NCBI GenBank assembly: GCA_002010665.1
Contig: MTON01000001.1
Location: 93,985 to 157,984 of the forward strand
Direction of reading: 5' to 3'
Source: Candidatus Aminicenantes bacterium JdFR-78
Lineage (GTDB): Bacteria; Acidobacteriota; Aminicenantia; JdFR-78
Length of the DNA: 64,000 bases
The stretch's first letter is position 1. Each line of letters begins with the position of its first letter. Below, one piece after another: positions 8,141 through 16,859 of the stretch. A model generated the notes under the pieces. It had not been told where the DNA came from and did no database searches. It saw only the letters and a list, made by a program, of their open reading frames with translations. Position numbers and translations under genes: made by a program.

Positions 8141-9040
8141 GTGGAGATGGGAAAATCAAAGGTTGTTATGATAAAAGGAAAAGGAGCATTAATTAATAAT
8201 AGAATCAATACAAAAGTAATTTCATTGATGTTTAAAAAAGGACTATCCCTTCTCTTTGATTGTAACGACTTTCGAGATGCATTAAATCAGTTGTTCAGCC
8301 CTTCAGATAGAATAGGAATAAAAATAAATACAATAGCTGGTAGAAAACTTTCAACCAATCCTGAAATTTCTTTAACTCTTGCAAATTTATTGACTCGAAT
8401 AGGAGTAAGATCAGGAAATATAATTATATGGGATAGAACGAATGATGAGTTAAGAAGGGCTGGTTATCGCTTGAATTTCAGTGGTGGAGGAATAAAAGTT
8501 TTTGGAACAGATACCAGGAGAATTAATTATGAATTTGATTTAACAATTCACAAAAACATAGGGAGCAGATTCTCGAGAATTCAATCAAGACTTGTGAATA
8601 AGTCAATAAGCCTTGCTATCTTAAAAGACCATGGTATTGCAGGCTTAACCGGTGTTATGAAGAATTATTTTGGTGCGATCCACAATCCAAATAAATATCA
8701 TGACTCAAATTGTAACCCCTATATTGCAGAACTCTATGAGACATATTTAATAAAAAATAAAAATAAGCTTTCCATTCTTGATGGAATGATAGTTCAATAT
8801 CATAGAGGACCTTCCTATCATGCCCAGTGGGCAAAAAAATGTGAACTTTTCATTATGAGCACAGACCCTGTTGCTGCTGATTATATTGGATGGCAATTTA
8901 TTGAAAAATTAAGAAAAGAGAGAGGCTTACCCCCCCTTGAAGAAGAGAAAAGAATGCCTTATTATATAATTACGGCGGAAAAAATGGGCTTGGGTAAGGC
9001 AAATTTAAATGAAATCCAGTTAATTGAATATGAGGTTTAA
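8141..9040 (+). CDS. DUF362 domain-containing protein
   Basis: A 299-aa protein of the DUF362 family, seen in the segment GIKINTIAGRKLSTNPE, the middle motif LKDHGIAGLTGVMKNYFGAIHNP (the family's most conserved stretch) and the late motif STDPVAADYIGW. There is no ferredoxin domain and no signal peptide in this copy. The function of the family is unknown; members often neighbour radical SAM or iron-sulfur proteins, as here. The start is either GTG 8141 or ATG 8147. A promoter with its predicted start near 8142 makes ATG 8147 possible. The gene is 3 bases upstream of the radical SAM gene and forms an operon with it. Confidence 0.85.
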   Translation: MEMGKSKVVMIKGKGALINNRINTKVISLMFKKGLSLLFDCNDFRDALNQLFSPSDRIGIKINTIAGRKLSTNPEISLTLANLLTRIGVRSGNIIIWDRTNDELRRAGYRLNFSGGGIKVFGTDTRRINYEFDLTIHKNIGSRFSRIQSRLVNKSISLAILKDHGIAGLTGVMKNYFGAIHNPNKYHDSNCNPYIAELYETYLIKNKNKLSILDGMIVQYHRGPSYHAQWAKKCELFIMSTDPVAADYIGWQFIEKLRKERGLPPLEEEKRMPYYIITAEKMGLGKANLNEIQLIEYEV

Positions 9041-9043
9041 ATA

Positions 9044-10174
9044 ATGGGTAAAATTTCAAGAAGAGACTTTTTAAAAACAGTTGGTGGAGCGGGTCTAGTT
9101 GCATCCACAATCCCCTCTTCATTTCTGATTGATCTTTATGCATTAACTCCTACAAGAAAGCTTTCACAGGTAGAAGCCTGGTTTTATAAAAAATTACCTG
9201 ATAAAGAAATTAAATGTGAACTTTGCCCGAGATATTGTCAATTAGGAGATAGAGAAAGGGGCTATTGTGGAGCACGAGAAAACAGGAATGGAATCTATTA
9301 TACATTAGTCTATGGAAAAGTCTGTGCTGCTCACATTGACCCAATTGAGAAAAAACCCTTTTTCCACTTCCTTCCAGGAACTACAGCCTTTTCCATTGCA
9401 ACAGCAGGATGTAACGTAAACTGTAAATTCTGTCAGAATTGGCAGATTTCTCAGGTAAGACCTGAACAGGTCGAAAATTTTGATTTACCACCCAGAGATG
9501 TTGTTCGATATTGTTTAAAATATAGATGCCCAACAATTGCTTACACTTATACAGAACCTGTAATCTTCTACGAATATATGTATGATACTTCTGTAAAAGC
9601 TTCTAAAAAAGGAATAAGAAATGTTGTTGTAACTGGTGCTCATATTAATCCAGAACCAATGAAAAAGTTAACAGAGGTTGTTGATGCAATAAAGATTGAT
9701 TTAAAGGCATTTTCTGAAGAGTTTTATAAGGAGTATGTAAGAGGAGAGCTAAAACCAGTTCTTGATGCCATAAAAATAGTTAAAGAAAGTGGCAAATGGC
9801 TTGAAATAGTTTACCTTGTTATCCCCACATTGAATGACAGCCCTGAAGAAATAAGGAAAATGAGTAAATGGATTATAAAGGAAGTAGGACCTGATGTTCC
9901 TGTGCATTTTTCCCGCTTCCACCCAATGTATTTAATAAAAAATCTTCCTCCAACCCCTGTATCAACCCTTGAAAGAGCAAGAAATATTGCTCTTGAAGAA
10001 GGTATTAATTATGTTTACATCGGGAATGTGCCTGGACATAAAGGAGAAAGCACTTATTGCCCAAGCTGTAAAAATGTTGTAATCAAGAGATTTGCTTACC
10101 AAATCCTTAAAAATAATCTTAGAAAAGGAAAATGTAAATTCTGCGGTCAACCCATTCCAGGAATCTGGAGCTAA
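9044..10174 (+). CDS. amrS: AmmeMemoRadiSam-type radical SAM enzyme with a Tat signal peptide
   Basis: A 376-aa radical SAM protein of the PflA-like AmrS group. It opens with a twin-arginine signal (SRRDFLKTVGGAGLVAST), then a Cys-rich segment (CELCPRYCQLGDRERGYCG), the radical SAM motif CNVNCKFCQNW near residue 123 that binds a [4Fe-4S] cluster and SAM, and a C-terminal rubredoxin-like knuckle (CPSCKNVV, CKFCGQPIPG). AmrS, MEMO (AmrB) and AMMECR1 (AmrA) form a widespread system of unknown reaction; a MEMO protein with a signal peptide is at 46.5 kb, and no AMMECR1 gene is present. If the Tat signal works, this radical SAM enzyme acts outside the cytoplasm, which is unusual. The downstream gene starts in its stop codon (TAATG). 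Confidence 0.85.
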   Translation: MGKISRRDFLKTVGGAGLVASTIPSSFLIDLYALTPTRKLSQVEAWFYKKLPDKEIKCELCPRYCQLGDRERGYCGARENRNGIYYTLVYGKVCAAHIDPIEKKPFFHFLPGTTAFSIATAGCNVNCKFCQNWQISQVRPEQVENFDLPPRDVVRYCLKYRCPTIAYTYTEPVIFYEYMYDTSVKASKKGIRNVVVTGAHINPEPMKKLTEVVDAIKIDLKAFSEEFYKEYVRGELKPVLDAIKIVKESGKWLEIVYLVIPTLNDSPEEIRKMSKWIIKEVGPDVPVHFSRFHPMYLIKNLPPTPVSTLERARNIALEEGINYVYIGNVPGHKGESTYCPSCKNVVIKRFAYQILKNNLRKGKCKFCGQPIPGIWS

Positions 10175-12309
10175 TGAATTTTCTCTTCCCATTTCTTTTG
10201 GGCTTTACCGCCCTTTCCTTTCAGATCTTTCTTATGAGAGAATTTGTAGCCCATTATTATGGCAATGAGATTACATATGGATTGATTCTCGCCTTTTGGC
10301 TTTTATGGGGAGGTATCGGGAGTTTAATTGCAAATAAAATAAAATATTCCTTTTCAACTTTTACTCTATTTTATTATTCCCTTATTTTCTTTTTTCCTTT
10401 TTCATTAATTTTTTTACGATATTCAAGATTCATTTATAAAATCTTACCAGGAGAAATAACCGGAATACTGCCAATTTTAATTACTTCTCTATTTCTCACC
10501 CTTCTCATTTGCTTTCCTCTTGGTGCACTCTTTGTTTTGAATGTAAAATTTTTTAAAGGAAAGATTGCTCTTGTTTATTTAATGGAAGCTCTTGGTTCAT
10601 CAATTGGTGGAGTACTTACATATTTTCTCCTAATCCCCTTTTTCTCAAACTGGAATAGCTCTCTTATAATTATAGGGTTCGTTACCATCTGTCTCTTTCT
10701 CCTTGAGAAAGGAAAAAGAAAAATTTATGCTGTGCTTTTAATTCCATTTATTTTATTTCTTATCTTTCTTGATAAACCTACTCAGAAACACTACTGGAAA
10801 CCCTTCAATTTCATAGAATCAAAGGACACATTATATGGAAAATTATCAATTATAAAAACAGAGGAACAGCTTTCCCTTTACGATAATGGTCTTCTCGTTT
10901 ATTCCTATCCAGACATAATAAATGCTGAGGAAGCTGTTCATTTTGCCTTAATTCAGAGACCTAATGCAAAAAGCTTATTATTAATTGGGGGAGGAATTGG
11001 GGGTGCTATTGCTCAGGCTCTAAAATACAAGAACCTGAAAATTGAATATGTTGAACTCGACCCTCAGATTATAAAATTTTCCATGAAATATTTGCCTGAA
11101 AAAGAAAAAAAATATTTAAAAGGTAAAAGAGTCAAAATATATTTTCGAGATGGAAGAGCTTTTTTAAATAATGTTAAGAAGAAATATGATGTAATAATTC
11201 TGAATCTTCCCGAGCCTTCCACAGCACAGATCAATAGGTTTTACACATATGAATTTTTTAAATTAGTAAAACAGAAACTCTCAAAGCAGGGTGTTTTCTC
11301 CTTTAAAGTTTCTTCATCTGAAAATTATATAAATTTACCCCTACAAAAATTACTTTCCTCATTGTATTTCACACTGAAAAAAGTTTTCAAAAATGTGGAA
11401 GTGGTTCCAGGAGATACAAACATATTTATTGGTTCTGATGCTCCTGTAACATTGGACTATATGGAACTTGGAAAAAGGATTGAAAAATTACAGTTGAATA
11501 ATATGTGGGTTAATTCTTATACTCTTTTTTCTCGATTAATGGAGGAAAGAATCAATTCTCTTTATGAAAAGATAAAATCAAAAGAGGCAAAAATCAATTT
11601 AGATTTAGTCCCAATAAGCTATTTTTACAATTCTATCCTATGGGCAACCCATTTTAAAGGATTGGAATCAAAAATCTTAACCTTTTTTTCAGAAATTCCA
11701 AAATTCTGGCTTTTGGATTTTCCCTTAATCCTCTTTTTAATAATTTTGTTTATAATAATTCTGTTAAAGAGGGTACGCTTTTACTCTTATCTACTACCTG
11801 TATGGCTCATGGGCTTTACAACAATTTCCCTTGAATTGATTATAATAATTGCTTTTCAAGTGAACTTTGGATATGTTTATCAGAAAATAGCATTACTTTT
11901 TTCTGCTTTTATGTTTGGTCTTTTCTGTGGAGCATTGTTAGGTAAAAAGATAAAGAAAATTATATCTTTGAATTTAATATTTATTCAATTTTGTTTTATG
12001 GTTTTAACATTTATTGCATGGAAATTCATAGAAATTAAATGGGCGGAAATTTTCCCTTACATTTTTCTCTTTCTAATGGGATTCTTAGGCGGGCTATTAT
12101 TTGTTGTAGCAAATGAGCTGTTTTTGAAAAAAGAGAAAAATTATGGCATTGGATACGCTCTTGATCTTTTCGGATCCTTTTTAGGAGCTCTAACACTCTC
12201 AACTATTCTAATACCACTTATTGGATTACCCTTATTAACCAAGTATATATTCTTGGCAAATTCCTTTTGCTTTTTATTCCTGATTCCTTTCTTTAGAACT
12301 CAGCATTAA
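10174..12309 (+). CDS. Membrane-embedded spermidine-synthase-like protein
   Basis: 711 aa in three parts. Residues 1-205 form about six transmembrane helices. Residues about 215-430 form a Rossmann methyltransferase/spermidine-synthase-like domain: LLLIGGGIGGAIAQAL (nucleotide loop), EYVELDPQIIKFS (acidic residue at the end of strand 2) and FRDGRAFL followed by YDVIILNLPEPSTAQ. Residues about 520-705 form another set of helices. Fused spermidine synthase-MFS-like proteins are known widely, but their substrate is unclear. The start codon overlaps the stop of the radical SAM gene, so translation is coupled. The GGGIGG loop keeps the look of an (S-adenosyl or decarboxy-SAM) binding site. Confidence 0.8.
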   Translation: MNFLFPFLLGFTALSFQIFLMREFVAHYYGNEITYGLILAFWLLWGGIGSLIANKIKYSFSTFTLFYYSLIFFFPFSLIFLRYSRFIYKILPGEITGILPILITSLFLTLLICFPLGALFVLNVKFFKGKIALVYLMEALGSSIGGVLTYFLLIPFFSNWNSSLIIIGFVTICLFLLEKGKRKIYAVLLIPFILFLIFLDKPTQKHYWKPFNFIESKDTLYGKLSIIKTEEQLSLYDNGLLVYSYPDIINAEEAVHFALIQRPNAKSLLLIGGGIGGAIAQALKYKNLKIEYVELDPQIIKFSMKYLPEKEKKYLKGKRVKIYFRDGRAFLNNVKKKYDVIILNLPEPSTAQINRFYTYEFFKLVKQKLSKQGVFSFKVSSSENYINLPLQKLLSSLYFTLKKVFKNVEVVPGDTNIFIGSDAPVTLDYMELGKRIEKLQLNNMWVNSYTLFSRLMEERINSLYEKIKSKEAKINLDLVPISYFYNSILWATHFKGLESKILTFFSEIPKFWLLDFPLILFLIILFIIILLKRVRFYSYLLPVWLMGFTTISLELIIIIAFQVNFGYVYQKIALLFSAFMFGLFCGALLGKKIKKIISLNLIFIQFCFMVLTFIAWKFIEIKWAEIFPYIFLFLMGFLGGLLFVVANELFLKKEKNYGIGYALDLFGSFLGALTLSTILIPLIGLPLLTKYIFLANSFCFLFLIPFFRTQH

Positions 12310-12409
12310 AAACTTGATTTTCAAGGAATTTCCAATAATAATTTTATGTTTTGATTTATTTAGTAATATTTAAAACACAATTTGTTATTGAAAAAGAGGA
12401 GGACGGCAC

Positions 12410-13687
12410 ATGACAATAAAAAAAACCAGAAACCAACTCATTTTCATAACTTTAATTTTAATATGCATTTCTAAATCTTATTCAGAGAACAAAGATTTTG
12501 AAAATGACAAAATAAGAGAATTTGCTCCAAAAGTTTTTATTGATTGCAGGAGATGTGATAGAGATTTCATTCGAACTGAGATAACATTTATAAATTATGT
12601 AAGAGACAAATTTGAAGCTGATATTTATGTTTTAATTACAGATGAGCCAACAGGAGCAGGGGGGCGAAAATACACCCTAACATTCATGGGATATAATGAA
12701 TTTTCAGGGATAGAACATACATTGACATATGTTTCATATAAAACAGATACATGGGATGAAACCCGTAAAGGACTGGTTGAGACCTTAAAAAGAGGACTCT
12801 TTCCCTTTCTTTTGAAAACTCCTTTAAGCAAGTATTTTTCTATAGATTTTCAAGAAAAATTACAACCCACTGCAGTTGAAGATAAATGGGATTTCTGGGT
12901 GTTCAGCCTGAGCATTGGAGGCAATATAAATGGAGAAAAATACCGAAGTTCTCGCTCAATTGATATGAATTTTTCAGCTAATAGAGTAACTCCTGAATTA
13001 AAAATAAGAATGGGAATTTCAGGTAATTTTGATGAGAAAAAATTTAATTATGAAGATAAAACAATAATAAGCACTTACAAAAATATAGATTTTTCAAGTT
13101 TAATAGTTAAGAGCATTGGAGAACATTGGTCAATAGGAGCCTGGTTTGGGATTTATTCATCAACGTATAGCAATTTAAAAACCCTTTATACTCTTGCGCC
13201 TGCAGTGGAGTATAATTTTTACCCGTATTCAATTTCAACAAGAAGGCAATTAAGACTGCTCTATAGAATTGGATTTAACTCAGTAAATTATTTTGAGGAG
13301 ACAATTTATTATAAAACTTCAGAAAAATTATACAATGAATCACTTTCAATAATAATGGAAGTAAAGGAACCATGGGGAAGTGTATCTGCTTCTCTACAAG
13401 GCTCTCACTACTTTCATGACTTTGAAAAAAATAGGCTCACCTTTTGGAGCCATTTCTCATTTAGAATTTTTAAGGGACTTTCAATATATTTAAGGGGCAG
13501 ATATCAGCGCATTCGGGACCAACTCTATCTTCCAAAGGGAGAAGCAACATTGGAAGAAGTTTTATTAAGGAGAAGAGAGCTCCAAACAGGATATGAATAT
13601 TCTCTTTCAATCGGTGTTAGTTATACTTTTGGCTCAGTTTTCAGTAATGTGGTAAATCCAAGATTTGGCGGAAGAGGATGGAGATAA
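12410..13687 (+). CDS. Outer-membrane beta-barrel protein of unknown function
   Basis: A 425-aa protein with a signal peptide (LIFITLILICISKSYS). Residues 40-140 form a conserved periplasmic domain (VFIDCRRCDRDFIRTEITF, then a VRDKFEADIYVLITDEPTG strand) with a CxxC pair. From about residue 165 the sequence alternates polar and aromatic residues in strands typical of a beta-barrel, and the C-terminus resembles outer-membrane signals (YSLSIGVSYTFGSVFSNVVNPRFGG). I do not recognise a named family. The strong ribosome site GAGGAGG precedes ATG 12410. It lies 100 bases after the membrane spermidine-synthase-like gene and may be transcribed with it. Confidence 0.7.
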   Translation: MTIKKTRNQLIFITLILICISKSYSENKDFENDKIREFAPKVFIDCRRCDRDFIRTEITFINYVRDKFEADIYVLITDEPTGAGGRKYTLTFMGYNEFSGIEHTLTYVSYKTDTWDETRKGLVETLKRGLFPFLLKTPLSKYFSIDFQEKLQPTAVEDKWDFWVFSLSIGGNINGEKYRSSRSIDMNFSANRVTPELKIRMGISGNFDEKKFNYEDKTIISTYKNIDFSSLIVKSIGEHWSIGAWFGIYSSTYSNLKTLYTLAPAVEYNFYPYSISTRRQLRLLYRIGFNSVNYFEETIYYKTSEKLYNESLSIIMEVKEPWGSVSASLQGSHYFHDFEKNRLTFWSHFSFRIFKGLSIYLRGRYQRIRDQLYLPKGEATLEEVLLRRRELQTGYEYSLSIGVSYTFGSVFSNVVNPRFGGRGWR

Positions 13688-13693
13688 ATTTAC

Positions 13694-13769
13694 TGGTGGA
13701 GCTGAGGGGACTCGAACCCCCGACCTCTTGACTGCCAGTCAAGCGCTCTCCCAGCTGAGCCACAGCCCC
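13694..13769 (-). tRNA. tRNA-Ala (GGC)
   Basis: Read on the minus strand: acceptor GGGGCTG/CAGCTCC with the alanine-specific G3-U70 pair, D arm, anticodon stem CTTGA/TCAAG with loop CTGGCAG (anticodon GGC), T arm GGGGG-TTCGAGT-CCCCT, discriminator A and an encoded CCA (13694-13696). Confidence 0.96.
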
Positions 13770-13779
13770 ACATTTATTT

Positions 13780-13808
13780 TAATTAGCATAATAAAATTTC
13801 ATAGTCAA
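13780..13808 (-). promoter_or_regulatory. Probable promoter of tRNA-Ala(GGC)
   Basis: On the minus strand TTGACT (13803-13808) and TAATTA (13780-13785) are 17 bases apart, ending 10 bases before the mature tRNA. Confidence 0.5.
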
Positions 13809-13812
13809 TTGT

Positions 13813-14595
13813 TCAATCTCCTTCCAGTATATTATAAATCTCTATAATTTGAGATATGTTCAAATCCTCTGCTCTTATTAATGAATCAAGTTCTAAAGAA
13901 TCAAAGATCTTATTTATCTCACTCTGAGGATATTTTCTTTTCAAATTATTTAAAAGGGTTTTTCTCCTCTGACCAAAAATTTCTTTTAGAAAATTAAAGA
14001 ATTTTTCTTCGGAATTTATTTTAAATAAGGGCTCCTCTCTTTTAATTAAAGAGATAAAAGCAGAATCCACCTTTGGTTGTGGAGTAAAAGATGTCCTTGA
14101 GACATAGAAAACAATTTTAGCTGAGAAAAATATCTGGAAAATTATGGAAAGGGGTGCAAATGCCTTGGTATGCGGAGAGGCACATATTCTCTCAGCTACT
14201 TCCTTCTGAAGAAGGAAATAGCATTCAGAAATTAATTCCTTTTGATCATAGATTTTAAAGAGCAATGGCGAGCTTATTGAATAAGGTAGATTTCCAACAA
14301 TTTTAACTTTCTTGTTCACAGGGATTATATCACTAAAATTCAATTTCAATACATCAGCTTCAATTATTTCGAGATTTGGAAAACCCTTTTCTTTGAGAAA
14401 GGGTATGAATTTTTTATCTTTCTCAATAGCAATGACTTTCTCAGCCCTTTTTGCAAGGGGAAAGGTTAAAGCTCCCTTTCCAGCACCTATTTCAATTACT
14501 AACTCACCTGGCTCAGGATTTATATAATTGATTATTTTTTTTATAACATGCGGGTTTTTCAAAAAATGTTGACCTAGTCTCTTTCTTTTACTCAT
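13813..14595 (-). CDS. rsmA: 16S rRNA (adenine1518-N6/adenine1519-N6)-dimethyltransferase
   Basis: A 260-aa RsmA/KsgA enzyme, which dimethylates two adjacent adenines in helix 45 of 16S rRNA. It begins KRKRLGQHFLKNPHVIKKI, the family's N-terminal signature, followed by the SAM loop VIEIGAGKGALTFPLA, the acidic EKD of strand 2, IEADVLKLNF, and the catalytic motif NLPYSISSPLLFKI (NLPY). FTPQPKVDSAFISL is also diagnostic. Full length. A TATAAT box at 14620-14625 (minus strand) is the likely -10 and lies back to back with that of the plus-strand gene. Confidence 0.97.
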   Translation of the reverse strand: MSKRKRLGQHFLKNPHVIKKIINYINPEPGELVIEIGAGKGALTFPLAKRAEKVIAIEKDKKFIPFLKEKGFPNLEIIEADVLKLNFSDIIPVNKKVKIVGNLPYSISSPLLFKIYDQKELISECYFLLQKEVAERICASPHTKAFAPLSIIFQIFFSAKIVFYVSRTSFTPQPKVDSAFISLIKREEPLFKINSEEKFFNFLKEIFGQRRKTLLNNLKRKYPQSEINKIFDSLELDSLIRAEDLNISQIIEIYNILEGD

Positions 14596-14646
14596 TTATT
14601 TCAATTTATTCTTAAACTCATTATAGCAAAATCTCTTTAAACAATA

Positions 14647-14652
14647 TATAAT
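14647..14652 (+). promoter_or_regulatory. -10 box placed for a leaderless transcript
   Basis: TATAAT ends 6 bases before the ATG at 14659, so transcription should begin at or near the start codon. No good -35 box and no ribosome site are seen. Confidence 0.5.
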
Positions 14653-14658
14653 TATGGA

Positions 14659-15825
14659 ATGAAAATTGGACTGGAAAATTTGCTTGAGAATAAAATTCAC
14701 CTTTTAAAAGGGAAAAAAATTGGTTTAGTTGCAAATCAGGCATCAGTGGATAAAAATTTAAATTTATCCTTCCATCTTTTATATCATCATCCTGACATTA
14801 ATCTCACAACAATTTTCTCCCCCCAGCATGGTTTATGGGGTGAGAAACAGGCAAACATGATTGAAGGTGAGGATTTTCAAGATAAGAAAACAGGACTTCC
14901 TGTTTTCAGTCTTTACGGGAAAAGAAGAGAACCTACAGAGAAAATGTTAGAAAATGTGGATATAGTAGTTTTTGACCTTCAAGATGTAGGAATCAGAGTT
15001 TATACCTACATATCTACTATGGCTCTGGTAATGCAAGCGTGTAAAAAATATGGAAAAAAAGTAGTTGTGCTTGATAGACCAAATCCAATAAATGGTGTGG
15101 AGGTGGAAGGGAATGTAGTGGAATCTGATTTTATATCCTTTGTTGGAATTTATCCTTTAGCCCTTCGTCATGGGATGACAATTGGGGAACTTGCTTTGAT
15201 GTTTAATCACGAGTTTAAAATTGAATGCGATTTAGAAGTTATTCCTATGCTAGGATGGAGAAGGAAAATGTGGTTTGATGAAACAGAATATAAATGGATT
15301 AATCCATCACCTAATATCCCTACTCTTGATAGTGCGATAGTTTATCCAGCCACAGTCTATTTAGAAGGAACAAATATATCAGAAGGTCGTGGCACAACAA
15401 AGCCCTTTGAGTTCTTTGGAGCTCCCTTTATTGACTCTGAAAAATTTGCTGATGAGTTAAACAGGCAAAACTTACCAGGAGTATATTTCAGGCCAATTGC
15501 TTTTCAGCCTACCTTTGACAAATGGAAGGATAAATTATGTTTTGGTGTCCAAATCCATGTTCTTGATCGTGATATATTCAAACCCGTTCATACTGGATTA
15601 ATTTTACTAAAAACTTTATACAAACTTTTTCCAGATGATTTTAAATGGAAAAATCCTCCTTATGAATATGAATATGAAAAATTGCCAATTGATCTATTAT
15701 GGGGAACAGATAAAGTAAGAAAATTTATCGAAAAAGACTATAATATAAATGAAATAGAAAAAAGTTGGGAAAAGGATTTAGAAGATTTCAAAAATAAAAG
15801 AAACAAATATTTACTATATGATTGA
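14659..15825 (+). CDS. DUF1343 protein, exo-beta-N-acetylmuramidase NamZ-like
   Basis: A 388-aa protein of the DUF1343 family, whose Bacillus member NamZ removes N-acetylmuramic acid from the non-reducing end of peptidoglycan fragments. The family signatures are present: KKIGLVANQASVD, TIFSPQHGLWGEKQAN, FDLQDVGIRVYTYISTM, VLDRPNPINGVEVEGN, LRHGMTIGELA, YPATVYLEGTNISEGRGT and FQPTFDKWK. Many relatives have a signal peptide; this one starts directly at the catalytic domain, so it may act on recycled muropeptides in the cytoplasm. Its mRNA looks leaderless. Confidence 0.88.
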   Translation: MKIGLENLLENKIHLLKGKKIGLVANQASVDKNLNLSFHLLYHHPDINLTTIFSPQHGLWGEKQANMIEGEDFQDKKTGLPVFSLYGKRREPTEKMLENVDIVVFDLQDVGIRVYTYISTMALVMQACKKYGKKVVVLDRPNPINGVEVEGNVVESDFISFVGIYPLALRHGMTIGELALMFNHEFKIECDLEVIPMLGWRRKMWFDETEYKWINPSPNIPTLDSAIVYPATVYLEGTNISEGRGTTKPFEFFGAPFIDSEKFADELNRQNLPGVYFRPIAFQPTFDKWKDKLCFGVQIHVLDRDIFKPVHTGLILLKTLYKLFPDDFKWKNPPYEYEYEKLPIDLLWGTDKVRKFIEKDYNINEIEKSWEKDLEDFKNKRNKYLLYD

Positions 15826-15837
15826 ATTTAAATAAAC

Positions 15838-15867
15838 TTGAATTTCCTTTTCCAATTATAGTATAGT
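15838..15867 (+). promoter_or_regulatory. Promoter of lpxK (leaderless)
   Basis: TTGAAT (15838-15843) and TATAGT (15862-15867) are 18 bases apart. The predicted start is 1-3 bases before the lpxK ATG at 15876, and no ribosome site precedes it. Confidence 0.5.
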
Positions 15868-15875
15868 CATTTCAA

Positions 15876-16859
15876 ATGGAAAATTTTCTTATTCCACTTG
15901 CTTTTGCTTACCAGAAAATCGCGCAATTTAAAAACTTTTTATATGATTTAAATATTTTAAAGACAAAGGAAATAAGAGCACCAGTTATAAGTGTTGGGAA
16001 TTTATCCTTTGGAGGAACAGGGAAAACTCCTGTTACAATAAGCTTAGCTGAAAAATTTATAGATATGGGGTATAGAGTTGCGATTCTTTTAAGGGGATAT
16101 AAAGGTAAATTTGAGAAAAGAGGGGCTATGGTTTCTGATGGCAAAAATATACTATATAACTGGAAAGAAGCCAGTGACGAGGCCTTTTTAATTGCAAAAA
16201 ATGTTAGGAAAGCCGGTGTTTTCGTTGGCAAAAACAGGGTAATCAATGCACTCAATGCAATGGAACTTGGTTTTAATTTAATAATTCTCGATGATGGATT
16301 TCAATATCGACCTCTGTATAGAAATATTGACATAGTAATTATTTCTTCTGAAAATAGGAAATTATTAAGAGAGCCCTTTTCTTCATTAAAAAGGGCAAAT
16401 ATTCTACTTTTTTACAATACCATTGATGAAAAAATCTCAAAAAAAATCAGGAAATTTAATTTATATATTTCAAAATTTCATTATTTAAAATTAGGATTTT
16501 ATGATGTTAATGAAAACAATTTTTATCTTGTGGATTATTTTAAAGGTAAAAAAGCCATTGCTTTCTGTGGAATTGCAAATCCTTCAAGATTTAAAAGATT
16601 TCTTGAAGAGTTAGAAGTTGATATAAAACATTTCTCCTCCTTTCCTGACCATTATTCTTACCCTCAAAACTCAATAAATACCTTATTAAAAAAACATAGG
16701 GAATTAAAAACAGATGTTTTGTTAACAACAGAAAAGGATGCTTTGAAATTGAAAGCCTATTCCAATTTGCCAATTTATTACTTAAAAATAAAAGCTTGCT
16801 TATCAGATGATTTAATTTCATATATTCTTAAAGGTTTAAAGACTTATGCGAGTGATTGA
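15876..16859 (+). CDS. lpxK: Tetraacyldisaccharide 4'-kinase
   Basis: A 327-aa LpxK, which phosphorylates the 4' position of the lipid A precursor on the inner face of the inner membrane. The Walker A-like loop is VGNLSFGGTGKTPVT (residues ~41-55), followed by RGYKGKF, SDEAFLIAKN, VFVGKNRV and LDDGFQYRPLYRNIDIV (DDGFQ is diagnostic). The C-terminal half has FCGIANPSRFKRFL and LLTTEKDALKL. It overlaps the next gene by 14 bases and so is translationally coupled to the lipid A acyltransferase. Its presence implies an LPS outer membrane. Confidence 0.95.
   Translation: MENFLIPLAFAYQKIAQFKNFLYDLNILKTKEIRAPVISVGNLSFGGTGKTPVTISLAEKFIDMGYRVAILLRGYKGKFEKRGAMVSDGKNILYNWKEASDEAFLIAKNVRKAGVFVGKNRVINALNAMELGFNLIILDDGFQYRPLYRNIDIVIISSENRKLLREPFSSLKRANILLFYNTIDEKISKKIRKFNLYISKFHYLKLGFYDVNENNFYLVDYFKGKKAIAFCGIANPSRFKRFLEELEVDIKHFSSFPDHYSYPQNSINTLLKKHRELKTDVLLTTEKDALKLKAYSNLPIYYLKIKACLSDDLISYILKGLKTYASD

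Noticed and set aside
13665-13847. Plus-strand ORF reading GAEGTRTPDLLTASQALSQL
   Set aside because: It is the antisense reading of tRNA-Ala(GGC), a well-known false protein in databases.
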